Virus record (IMG/VR): IMGVR_UViG_3300020394_000003
Location: 1-64,000 of that record
DNA from: a virus
Reading direction: 5' to 3' (one strand)
Length of the DNA: 64,000 nucleotides
The notes under the pieces are model-generated. The model saw only the letters and a program-made list of their open reading frames with translations. It was not told the DNA's origin and ran no database searches. How positions within the stretch are numbered: the first letter of the stretch is position 1; each line of letters begins with the position of its first letter. Shown piece after piece: positions 49,793-57,619 of the stretch. The translations under genes were made by a program, and so were the position numbers.

Positions 49793-50586
49793 ACACTCTT
49801 TGTTATATTTTTCATGTGCATAATACTTTTGGAAAACGGCATATTGATATGGCGCTAGAAAGTATTGCAAATCAGGTAGGTGCACCACCCCGGTTCAAAA
49901 CCTTTATTGTATACAATGTCTCGGACGCTATTGACAACGATTATATCGAAAACAAATATGAAGAATATAACCTAAATTTAAGATTTGAAAACTTTGAAAT
50001 ATTTGAAGTTACCAAAAGAACAGAGTCAGTCAGTGAAGACTTCAGAATTCACGTAAAAGAAATTAGCGGTTACGATTGGTATATGGTTCACAAATCGGAC
50101 TTTTATTTACCAAATAGTTTATTCTCCCAAGTTAATCAAAAGATGCTAGCATGCAATAGTAGCACAGAAGCAGAGTATATTAATTTTTCTAAGTTTGATC
50201 TTAGAGAATATGTTACTGCGAAAGATATAAGAACAATGGCAGAGTTTCCTACCTTTGAATCTCTTTCTGCACAAAAATATGCTTGTCATTCTGATTATTA
50301 TTCTTCGCACAAATGGAGCCCTGAGTTATCTCTTGAACATATAGCAATTGGATATCGAGGTAGAAACAAAAAGGGCGAAAATATTTTTGATGGAGTAATG
50401 CATTATTATAATGAATCTGCGAGAAAGAAGATTCAGTTCAACAGCTACTGGGACTCGAAAGATATATTTGAAAATAGAAATCGTGGGATTAAGATGGAAA
50501 TAGACAGAAACCAATATGTTCTCCACATGTTTCATGACATCAATAGAGCAACTTCTCAGAAAAACACAGAAGGTCATAGGTTTTAA
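49789..50586 (+). CDS. Probable GT-A-like protein, 265 aa
   Basis: CYIFHVHNTFGKRHIDMALESIANQ and a WYMVHKSDFYLPNSLF segment in the place of the metal motif suggest a divergent glycosyltransferase. A later HSDYYSSHKWSPELSLEHIAIGYRG may be an acceptor region. The call is weak and relies partly on context. Confidence 0.5.
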   Translation: MNTLCYIFHVHNTFGKRHIDMALESIANQVGAPPRFKTFIVYNVSDAIDNDYIENKYEEYNLNLRFENFEIFEVTKRTESVSEDFRIHVKEISGYDWYMVHKSDFYLPNSLFSQVNQKMLACNSSTEAEYINFSKFDLREYVTAKDIRTMAEFPTFESLSAQKYACHSDYYSSHKWSPELSLEHIAIGYRGRNKKGENIFDGVMHYYNESARKKIQFNSYWDSKDIFENRNRGIKMEIDRNQYVLHMFHDINRATSQKNTEGHRF

Positions 50587-51021
50587 ATGATCCTAATCGC
50601 CCACAGAGGAAATATTGCTGGTCCTGTACCTAAATTAGAAAACAGACCAGAGTACCTTTCATTAGCCATTGGAAGTGGATATAGTGTAGAGGCAGATGTA
50701 TGGTACCATGACGGACAGATTTTTTTGGGACATGATGAGCCATCTTATCCAATATCATTGCAATTTTTACAAAATGAAGCTATTTGGTGTCATTGTAAAA
50801 ATGTGGAAGCAGCTAGGCTGTTAATTGACAATGATATTCATTGTTTTTACCACAACATTGATGATATAACCATAACGTCTAGGGGATATATCTGGACATA
50901 TCCAAACAAAAAACTGGTAGAACGCTCGGTATGTGTAATGCCCGAACTAGGGTACAGCGGAATTATTGAAAACTGCAGTGCAATATGCAGTGACTACATC
51001 GAAAAATACAAGGATTTATAA
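50587..51021 (+). CDS. Short glycerophosphodiester phosphodiesterase-like protein, 144 aa
   Basis: LIAHRGN, ENRPEYLSLAIGSGYSVEADVWYHDG and FLGHDEPSYP are the GDPD H-R-G, E-x-D and H motifs. At 144 residues it lacks part of the usual barrel of about 250. Such mini-GDPD proteins are found in surface-glycan loci. May cleave a glycerophospho-linkage. Confidence 0.72.
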   Translation: MILIAHRGNIAGPVPKLENRPEYLSLAIGSGYSVEADVWYHDGQIFLGHDEPSYPISLQFLQNEAIWCHCKNVEAARLLIDNDIHCFYHNIDDITITSRGYIWTYPNKKLVERSVCVMPELGYSGIIENCSAICSDYIEKYKDL

Positions 51022-51362
51022 TGTATACAGAAGAAAGACCATGGGGAATGTTTGAAAACTTGTTAGAATCTGAATACTGCAAAGTAAAAAGAATAACAGT
51101 AAACCCCGGTCAACGTTTGAGTTACCAATATCACCACAAGCGCTCAGAAGTGTGGACAATTGTGCAGGGTAAAGCTCTTATCACTCTTGATGATATAACC
51201 ACAAGATACAAAGCTGGGGACACCATTACGATTCCTACTAGTATGAAACATAGGATCGAGAACGACACAGAAGAGGCTGTAATCTTTATTGAAGTACAAC
51301 ATGGTGAATATTTTGGAGAAGATGATATTGTGAGGATTAGTGATGACTACAACAGATCCTAG
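51021..51362 (+). CDS. Cupin, mannose-6-phosphate isomerase type II-like, 113 aa
   Basis: ERPWGMFENL, NPGQRLSYQYHHKRSEVWTIVQGKA and YKAGDTITIPTSMKHRIEN form the metal cupin of the isomerase part of ManC/AlgA. It would make mannose-6-P from fructose-6-P and feed the phosphomannomutase at 29469. Its end overlaps the next gene by 20 nt. Confidence 0.85.
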   Translation: MYTEERPWGMFENLLESEYCKVKRITVNPGQRLSYQYHHKRSEVWTIVQGKALITLDDITTRYKAGDTITIPTSMKHRIENDTEEAVIFIEVQHGEYFGEDDIVRISDDYNRS

Positions 51363-52026
51363 GCAGCTAAACAGAGTAAGAACTTTAATAGGGCCGTTTA
51401 AAAGAAATAAGATGTTCTTTGTGCACATTCCAAAAAATGCAGGAACCACAGTGATGAGGGTGTTGTTACAGCATCCGCAAGGGGCTAGCTGTCATGCTAC
51501 TGCAACACAAATCAATGGATTAGACGAGTATAAAGATTGGAACAATTTTATTTTTTGTAGAGATCCCCTCGATAGATTTATTAGCGTATACCTTTGGCGC
51601 CTCAGAAAAGACGAGCTTATACAAAACATTTCAATGAATGAAGTTGTCGAGAGGCTAAGCAAAGAAAATATTAGACAACCAAAAGAATTATGGGATTTCG
51701 AAACAGACCCTGAAAAGCTTGATCGAATGTTTAACAAGCAGGTAACATGGATAAACAATAAGACTGTTTATGTGGGACGTGTTGAAGCCGTCGGTAATCA
51801 CATGCATTACTTACGCGATCATTACGGTCTACGTATTCCTTGGACAATGACAGAATTTCGAAGACACGAAAACCCAGCAAAAACGTTTGGCCCTCAAACA
51901 CCAGAAACTAGAAAAAAATTAATTAACATTTTAAAGGATTCTACAACTTTACGCAACAATTTTTTTGATTATTATGCTGAAGATTATGAAAGATTCGGGT
52001 ATAATATACCAAAGGGTTTAAAATAA
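51343..52026 (+). CDS. Sulfotransferase-like protein, 227 aa
   Basis: FFVHIPKNAGTTVMRVL carries the 5'-phosphosulfate-binding loop of PAPS-dependent sulfotransferases, and FIFCRDPLDRFISVYLWR the 3'-phosphate motif. Likely sulfates a glycan. ATG 51343 has GAGGA upstream. The last base overlaps the next start. Confidence 0.82.
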   Translation: MTTTDPRQLNRVRTLIGPFKRNKMFFVHIPKNAGTTVMRVLLQHPQGASCHATATQINGLDEYKDWNNFIFCRDPLDRFISVYLWRLRKDELIQNISMNEVVERLSKENIRQPKELWDFETDPEKLDRMFNKQVTWINNKTVYVGRVEAVGNHMHYLRDHYGLRIPWTMTEFRRHENPAKTFGPQTPETRKKLINILKDSTTLRNNFFDYYAEDYERFGYNIPKGLK

Positions 52027-52973
52027 TGTACACCAAAGATCTGTCTCAAACAAAATATGGGATAAACCAAAGCCTGCAAACAGCTCAATCATGGATTGAG
52101 CCAAACAATCCTGATTATTTTTATCGAGGTGGCACTAGGTTTTTGAATCATTGGATACAGCTGCAGAGGCAACGCAGAGAAGAGCATTCAGCACAGATGG
52201 ATAGAATTACTCCTGAAGTTTTGGATATTGTCAAGACAATTGAAGAACAGGGTTACTACAAAATTGAAAATTTTTGGGACACTGAACTGCTAGACGAAGT
52301 AAAAAATCAGACAATTGAGATGATGAGAAGTGCAGATCCTAAAAAGGTGAATTATCCTCAAAACGGAGTTCATACAAAAATCATTCATCCATTAAAAAAT
52401 ATACCAATAACAAACAAGATGGCAACACACCCAAAGATTCAAGCCATCGCAGCGGCATTCCTAGGAGCCCCGGCGGGCCTAGGAACTACAAATCTCAGGA
52501 TGAGCACCGCCGACAAATCTAAAAATGTCGGAACTAACATGTTTCATAAGGACTTTAATAGCCCTATCAGGCTTATTAAGTTTTTTACATATTTTAACGA
52601 CGTTACAAAAGAAAACGGACCTTTTACTTATGTAAAAAATTCAAATCGCATGATGCCATCTGATCCTCCATGGTGGTCAATTCACCGTTGGCCGGATGAC
52701 AAAATTGAAAGCATTTATGGGAAAGATAGAATTATAAATTTAACAGCAAATTACGGAGATCTGATTGTTGCAACTACAAATGGGTTTCACAAAGGCCTTA
52801 AGCTAGAATCGGGAGAAAGGCTGATGCTGACCCTTAATTATCTTATTCATCCCGAGTGCGGAGACAGAGGATTTGATGCACCGCCAGAGGCAATTCATCC
52901 TGTTTTGAAAGATACTTTTGATGACCTTGCCCCCGAGGACAAATATTTATATGACTTTATGGAGAGAGTATGA
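52026..52973 (+). CDS. 2OG-Fe(II) oxygenase, phytanoyl-CoA dioxygenase-like, 315 aa
   Basis: MFHKDFNSP gives the HxD iron motif; GFHKGLKLESGERLMLTLNY gives the distal His and the 2-oxoglutarate Arg. Hydroxylates a small molecule or glycan; in this locus a sugar is a fair guess. Overlaps neighbours by 1-4 nt. Confidence 0.82.
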   Translation: MYTKDLSQTKYGINQSLQTAQSWIEPNNPDYFYRGGTRFLNHWIQLQRQRREEHSAQMDRITPEVLDIVKTIEEQGYYKIENFWDTELLDEVKNQTIEMMRSADPKKVNYPQNGVHTKIIHPLKNIPITNKMATHPKIQAIAAAFLGAPAGLGTTNLRMSTADKSKNVGTNMFHKDFNSPIRLIKFFTYFNDVTKENGPFTYVKNSNRMMPSDPPWWSIHRWPDDKIESIYGKDRIINLTANYGDLIVATTNGFHKGLKLESGERLMLTLNYLIHPECGDRGFDAPPEAIHPVLKDTFDDLAPEDKYLYDFMERV

Positions 52974-53281
52974 TTGTATATATTGATATTGATGAGACAA
53001 TCGCAAAAACCCCTGATAGTAGAGATTATAGCTTGTCTAAGCCTATTGAAGAAAATATTAAAAAGGCAAACAAGTATTATGAAGAAGGACACACTGTCGT
53101 GTACTGGACTGCTAGAGGTTCAGGAACCGGCATTGATTGGTATGATGTTACCAAAAAACAACTTAAGTCATGGGGAGTAAAACACCATGAGCTGAGATTA
53201 GGTAAACCAGTCTATGATTTGTTTATAGACGATAAAGCAATGAACCCATCAGTATGGGAGAACAAAGGAGAAGCCAAATGA
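52970..53281 (+). CDS. Small HAD-like phosphatase, 103 aa
   Basis: IVYIDIDETIAKT (motif I) and VVYWTARGSGTGIDW (motif II), with DLFIDDKA (motif IV). Resembles capsule-biosynthesis phosphatases of about 100 residues. Last gene of the glycan cassette. Confidence 0.8.
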   Translation: MIVYIDIDETIAKTPDSRDYSLSKPIEENIKKANKYYEEGHTVVYWTARGSGTGIDWYDVTKKQLKSWGVKHHELRLGKPVYDLFIDDKAMNPSVWENKGEAK

Positions 53282-53472
53282 GCAACAACGAAACAAACAA
53301 CCTGCACCTTTCAGATCAAGCCATTGGAGCCGTTATGATGGCTTTACAGCGCAGCCTGTTGGAACAATCAGATATTGTCCCAACACTTAAGGAAATGAAG
53401 CTTAAGCAGTCGGAACAGGGTCTAGTGGTCTTAAACCCGCCAATTGTCCGAGCAGCATCTGACGCTGAATAA
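53278..53472 (+). CDS. Small hypothetical protein, 64 aa
   Basis: ATG 53278 overlaps the previous stop. A helical body (LSDQAIGAVMMALQRSLLEQSDIVPTLKEMKLK). I recall similar short proteins before gp55-type genes in marine phages, but no function is known. Confidence 0.6.
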   Translation: MSNNETNNLHLSDQAIGAVMMALQRSLLEQSDIVPTLKEMKLKQSEQGLVVLNPPIVRAASDAE

Positions 53473-53732
53473 TGCCGCGATACTCTTATTATTGTGAATC
53501 TTGCGAAACTGTATCAAAGGTGTTCCACTCTATGAGTACGGTTTTACAAGAATGTCCACAGTGTTTGGCGCAAGATGGATTTTACAAAATGTTATCTAAG
53601 CCATCTTATAATAAAAGCAAGAACACAAAAGAAGAACCAAAAGAAAAAGTGGAACAACATATTCAGGAAGCTAGAGAACAACTTGACAAGCAAAAGCGCA
53701 ATATGAGAAATGAGGAGCTAGTAGAAAAATGA
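53472..53732 (+). CDS. FmdB-type zinc ribbon protein, 86 aa
   Basis: MPRYSYYCESCETVSKVFHSMST..QECPQC is the FmdB/CxxC zinc ribbon (Cys pairs near residues 8-11 and 28-31), followed by a Lys/Glu-rich coiled tail. It may bind DNA or a protein partner of the late sigma factor downstream. Confidence 0.82.
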   Translation: MPRYSYYCESCETVSKVFHSMSTVLQECPQCLAQDGFYKMLSKPSYNKSKNTKEEPKEKVEQHIQEAREQLDKQKRNMRNEELVEK

Positions 53733-54088
53733 CAATACCTATACAATACGTTGTACTAGTATGCTTGCTATTTTTAATTTCTTTGATCATTAATGCTGTA
53801 TTAATTTGGTATGCGCGCAATTCAATAATTCAATTAGCGTTTATTTCTGATAATTTAAACGATTTAAGAAACTCTGTCAGCGTGTATGCGAAGCACCTAA
53901 GAAATGTATATGAGCTAGAGATGTTTTATGGTGATGAAACCCTAGGAGCCCTGATGCAGCACACTACTGAGCTAGAAGCATCTTTGGAACTATATGAGGA
54001 TTTTTATGATTTATTTGAAACTGAAGACGGGGTGACTGAAGTAATGGTAGAAGAGGAGGAAGAAATAGATGCCGCCCCGCAGACGTAG
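53729..54088 (+). CDS. Small single-span membrane protein, 119 aa
   Basis: One N-terminal span (YVVLVCLLFLISLIINAVLIWYA), then a helical region and an acidic tail (EVMVEEEEEIDAAP). Overlaps the sigma factor gene by 20 nt. Unknown function. Confidence 0.7.
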   Translation: MTIPIQYVVLVCLLFLISLIINAVLIWYARNSIIQLAFISDNLNDLRNSVSVYAKHLRNVYELEMFYGDETLGALMQHTTELEASLELYEDFYDLFETEDGVTEVMVEEEEEIDAAPQT

Positions 54089-54770
54089 CAGCAAGAAAGA
54101 TCCAAAAAAACAATATTTTAGAAAAGAACATGAAGACGCAATCATCAAATACGCTCAAACAGATGATCATCGAGAGAGGACATTTTTATACGAAACACTA
54201 ATTGGTCCTGCTTTTTCTGAAATGGTTGACAAAATTGTATTTACATATAGATTTACAAACTTGCCAAACATTGAAGAACTGCAAGAAGAGTGTAAAATTT
54301 GGTTGACAACAATTTTAGATAAGTATGATCCAAGTAAAGGTTCAAAAGCATTTTCATATTTTTCGGTAATTACTAAAAATTGGTTTATTCATAAAGTTAA
54401 AAGACAGCAAAAAAGACTAGTAAGAGAGACAGATTTAGAGTCTTTGTCGAGCCAAGCTCATTTAGACCACATGTCAACAACAAACAAATATTTGCCGGAA
54501 AGAATTGAAAGAGAATTCTGGGAATTGTTGTGGAAAGAGATGGAGTCATGGGATGTGGCAACCATGAAAGAAAATGAAAGAAAAGTATACGAAGCAGTTA
54601 AAATTCTACTATCGAACCCAGACGACATAGAAATTTTTAACAAAAAAGCTATTTATCTTTACTTGAGGGAAATCACTGGATTGAATACAAAACAGGTTGT
54701 CAATAATCTGAATAAAATGCGTAAGAGATATAAGACCTTCAAAGAAAAGTGGAATGGTGGAGAATTGTGA
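54069..54770 (+). CDS. Late sigma factor (T4 gp55-like), 233 aa
   Basis: PNIEELQEECKIWLTTILDKYDPSKGSKAFSYFSVITKNWFIHKVKRQQKRLVRE matches sigma region 2 as reduced in gp55-type late sigma factors; the N-terminal tail is basic. It should recruit host RNA polymerase to late promoters and turn on the baseplate genes that follow. Its length is near that of T4 gp55 (185 aa), with a longer C-terminus. Confidence 0.88.
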   Translation: MPPRRRSSKKDPKKQYFRKEHEDAIIKYAQTDDHRERTFLYETLIGPAFSEMVDKIVFTYRFTNLPNIEELQEECKIWLTTILDKYDPSKGSKAFSYFSVITKNWFIHKVKRQQKRLVRETDLESLSSQAHLDHMSTTNKYLPERIEREFWELLWKEMESWDVATMKENERKVYEAVKILLSNPDDIEIFNKKAIYLYLREITGLNTKQVVNNLNKMRKRYKTFKEKWNGGEL

Positions 54771-55057
54771 AATTAGATCAATACATATCAGAAGTCGTTG
54801 ACAATATTCGTGCCGATAGAGAGGTTACGAAAGAATTGTTGAATGATGCGATTAACTATATGACTTCAAAAGCAGACGCACACGAATCAGTGGGTCAAGT
54901 CGCCGCGAAGTATGTAGAGACTCTACAGCGTTCAAACGAGCAACTGGTAAAGATTGCAAGCCTAGTTCACAAACAAGAGCAAGTCAAGTCGGATTCACTA
55001 TCTGATCAAGATAAACAAGAACTTATGGACATGATCAATACGGGAGATACAATGTAA
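54767..55057 (+). CDS. Small helical protein, 96 aa
   Basis: GTG start with GGTGGAG just upstream. Helical and charged (KLDQYISEVVDNIRADREVTKELLNDAINYM...YVETLQRSNEQLVKIASLVHK). Lies between gp55 and the hub gene, with 1-4 nt overlaps. No family recognised. Confidence 0.65.
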   Translation: MKLDQYISEVVDNIRADREVTKELLNDAINYMTSKADAHESVGQVAAKYVETLQRSNEQLVKIASLVHKQEQVKSDSLSDQDKQELMDMINTGDTM

Positions 55058-56541
55058 TGGCTGAAAAAGGTGATGATAGATATCTTCCCGGCACACTAAA
55101 TCCTAGTGCTATACAATCCCCGGGTGATTATAAAGAAACTGTTGGTCCATCAATGGACAACAACAACTTTTTTACAAAGTTTCACGAAACGATGCAAAAG
55201 GGCGCATCCCTTAATACCTTTAAGGGTGTTAACAGATACAAAGCAATGGTAATCAGTGAAGTCAAGACTACAAAATCTGGTGGATTTCTTGGTTTTGGTG
55301 GTAAAGAAAGGTATGAATTTAGAATCAGAATACCGGAGCTACACAGCGGTATTCAAGACCCATGTGCTCTTCCTCCCGATGGTGGCGGCGGCGCCAACTT
55401 TAACGACAAGGTAAAGAAACTAGTAGGTATGCACCCAATGGCCTATAGTGCTTCAGACAAAGAGGGCGGCGACGGAAATTTGCCAGAGCCAAAAATGGGG
55501 GATATTGTATGGGTTGAATTTGAAAAAGGCCCATCTGCTGGTAAAATGTCTGCGCCAATCTATGTTGGAAGATTCAGCAAAGGAAAGGGTACAAACAATA
55601 TCTCGGAAGTTTGTGACGGCCTAGCAGAATCTATGAATGCAGCAGGTAACCGAAGTACCGTAGGTGGTAATCATGCCAATGTCGGAGGATATGGAGGAGA
55701 TCCCTCCTCATGGCCCGTGAGCGACTCTTCTGAACATATTGAAGGTGAGGCCGCATCGGGCCTCCACGACGTAGCTAGAGCTTATTATGAAGAACTAGGG
55801 TATACTTGGTATGACGATCCATTCATGTTAAATCTTATGGGAATCAGAAATACAAACACTAGATCTAACAACTCTTTTGATGATAAGATTATTTGTATGT
55901 ATACTGATGATGCTGGTACACAGCATGTCTATGTCTGGCCCGGTACCACCCGTCCCGGCCGGCCAGCAATGATGGATGGTCGAACAGGTGGTATTGCTAT
56001 TATGACACCATCTGCCCCACAGTACCATGCAGACTTTCCTACTAGTCACGGCGCATATCCGGGCCGTACCGCATCGGCTGGCCAAAAAACATACTATAAA
56101 GGCGCCCCTTCAGATGGTAAGGTGCGAGGTAGGAACTCGGATAGCGGCACTGGTTTTGCTGGTGATGGACCTGACCCAGTTCAAGCTTATCGAGACACCA
56201 ATAACGACGATGTATTTGACTATGATCCAAATTCAATTAAAGGTTGTGCACAGTGTCAAATTCACGGTACCGGGCCTCACATGGGAGATGGAGTCGCTGC
56301 CAACGTTGGTGGTTTAAGAGCAGACGGCTCAGCTTGGGCATGGTCTGAAGGTTGTCAAGTTTGGGGTTCATGGGCAGATTATACCTTCTGGTTATCTTTG
56401 TGGTCGCAGCAAATTCAAAATGGTCGCGAGTACATTGATTATGTTCTGATTAGAGCAGAAGATTCTCCAGAGTTATGGGGCACCCAAACAGAATCAGGGG
56501 CACCATCCGACGAACCGCAAGCCGGTGATCCGATAGAATAA
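55057..56541 (+). CDS. Baseplate hub (gp5-like OB fold) with a cell-wall-cleaving domain, 494 aa
   Basis: Residues about 48-185 (YKAMVISEVKT...RYEFRIRIPELH...MGDIVWVEFEKG) fit the gp5/VgrG OB fold. The C-terminal part (MGIRNTNTRSNNSFDDKIICMYTDD..., QAYRDTNNDDVFDYDP, CQIHGTGPH and AWSEGCQVWGSW) matches a phage family with conserved H...S-x-G-C residues, similar to L,D-transpeptidase-type catalysis. It therefore probably opens the peptidoglycan during injection. It takes the place of the lysozyme domain of T4 gp5. Confidence 0.82.
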   Translation: MAEKGDDRYLPGTLNPSAIQSPGDYKETVGPSMDNNNFFTKFHETMQKGASLNTFKGVNRYKAMVISEVKTTKSGGFLGFGGKERYEFRIRIPELHSGIQDPCALPPDGGGGANFNDKVKKLVGMHPMAYSASDKEGGDGNLPEPKMGDIVWVEFEKGPSAGKMSAPIYVGRFSKGKGTNNISEVCDGLAESMNAAGNRSTVGGNHANVGGYGGDPSSWPVSDSSEHIEGEAASGLHDVARAYYEELGYTWYDDPFMLNLMGIRNTNTRSNNSFDDKIICMYTDDAGTQHVYVWPGTTRPGRPAMMDGRTGGIAIMTPSAPQYHADFPTSHGAYPGRTASAGQKTYYKGAPSDGKVRGRNSDSGTGFAGDGPDPVQAYRDTNNDDVFDYDPNSIKGCAQCQIHGTGPHMGDGVAANVGGLRADGSAWAWSEGCQVWGSWADYTFWLSLWSQQIQNGREYIDYVLIRAEDSPELWGTQTESGAPSDEPQAGDPIE

Positions 56542-56553
56542 AAGAGGAAGTAA

Positions 56554-57609
56554 ATGAGTCTATTCAGCAAAGGAAGAGACAAAGGTCGAGAAACTAAAAA
56601 TATTGAAGGAAGCAAGAAGAAACGAATCGACGATATTTCTGATGATTCGATAGGGACTGGTTCTGATGAGGCAAAAGAAGCCCGCCGCCGTGTTATGGGT
56701 GGTGTTGGCTGTGAGTCGATGATAGAGCCGGTACCTACTTATGATCAGGCTCCCTGCGAAACTGTTATTAATGGGGCGAATAACCAGTGGATTGTTTTAG
56801 GTCGCGACCGCCCGGGCAACAGGGCCTCTGGTTATGGTGGTGCCGGCCACACTCACTGTGGACACATCGATCTCTGTGTTGGCCGAGCATCCAGCAAAAA
56901 CAACGGATTGAAAGCAGCAGGACCTAGCGATGATGATATCGTAGGAAACAACTTTTTTAATGATGCTGCAAGAATTTATATTTCTTCAAAAACAGATATT
57001 GATAAAAACTTTGGATTGTCAAGAGGAAGACAAGGAAACAAAAAAGCTCATTCAGGTATCGGTATAAAAGCCGACGCGGTAAGAGTAATCGGGCGCGCCG
57101 GCGTAAAGATAGTTACAGGAAAAGCGCAAAATGTCAAAGCTGGCGCCGGCGGCGAAAAATTATCAATGGGCTCTAAAGATATTCGGCCTTCACCAAAAAT
57201 TGAATTGATTGCGGGTAATCAAGATGGCTCATCAAGACATTTTTCTATAGACAAAGGGTTCTTTACAGTAAACAATATCCAACCGGCAGTACTGGGCGAT
57301 AACATGGTTGAAGCTGTAAGCGAACTGGTTGAGCTAGTTAATCAGTTACAAGGAGCTTTAGTAAACTTTGCAGCTCAGCAATCAATTTTAAATGGTATTT
57401 TGGCAATACACACACACCCAGTCGCACTTGCATATACGACACCATCACCAGAACTAGCTGCAGCAGGAATCAATAATACAATTAAGATGGTGACAGATGT
57501 TCACATTCCGCTATTTTCTCAAAAAGTGAATACAATGTTTTATGAAATGAATTATCTACAGCCTTTCGGTATGCAATATATTAACAGCAGAAATGTTAAT
57601 ATTACTTAG
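56554..57609 (+). CDS. Baseplate spike-like protein, 351 aa
   Basis: AGGAAG precedes ATG. The middle (NNFFNDAARIYISSKTDIDKNFGL...SGIGIKADAVRVIGRAGVKIVTG) has the short repeated strands of a gp5-type beta-helix or beta-prism. The helical C-terminus contains IHTHPV, a His-rich motif common in phage baseplate proteins. Directly follows the hub gene, so likely part of the cell-puncturing complex. Confidence 0.7.
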   Translation: MSLFSKGRDKGRETKNIEGSKKKRIDDISDDSIGTGSDEAKEARRRVMGGVGCESMIEPVPTYDQAPCETVINGANNQWIVLGRDRPGNRASGYGGAGHTHCGHIDLCVGRASSKNNGLKAAGPSDDDIVGNNFFNDAARIYISSKTDIDKNFGLSRGRQGNKKAHSGIGIKADAVRVIGRAGVKIVTGKAQNVKAGAGGEKLSMGSKDIRPSPKIELIAGNQDGSSRHFSIDKGFFTVNNIQPAVLGDNMVEAVSELVELVNQLQGALVNFAAQQSILNGILAIHTHPVALAYTTPSPELAAAGINNTIKMVTDVHIPLFSQKVNTMFYEMNYLQPFGMQYINSRNVNIT

Positions 57610-57619
57610 GAATTAAAAA

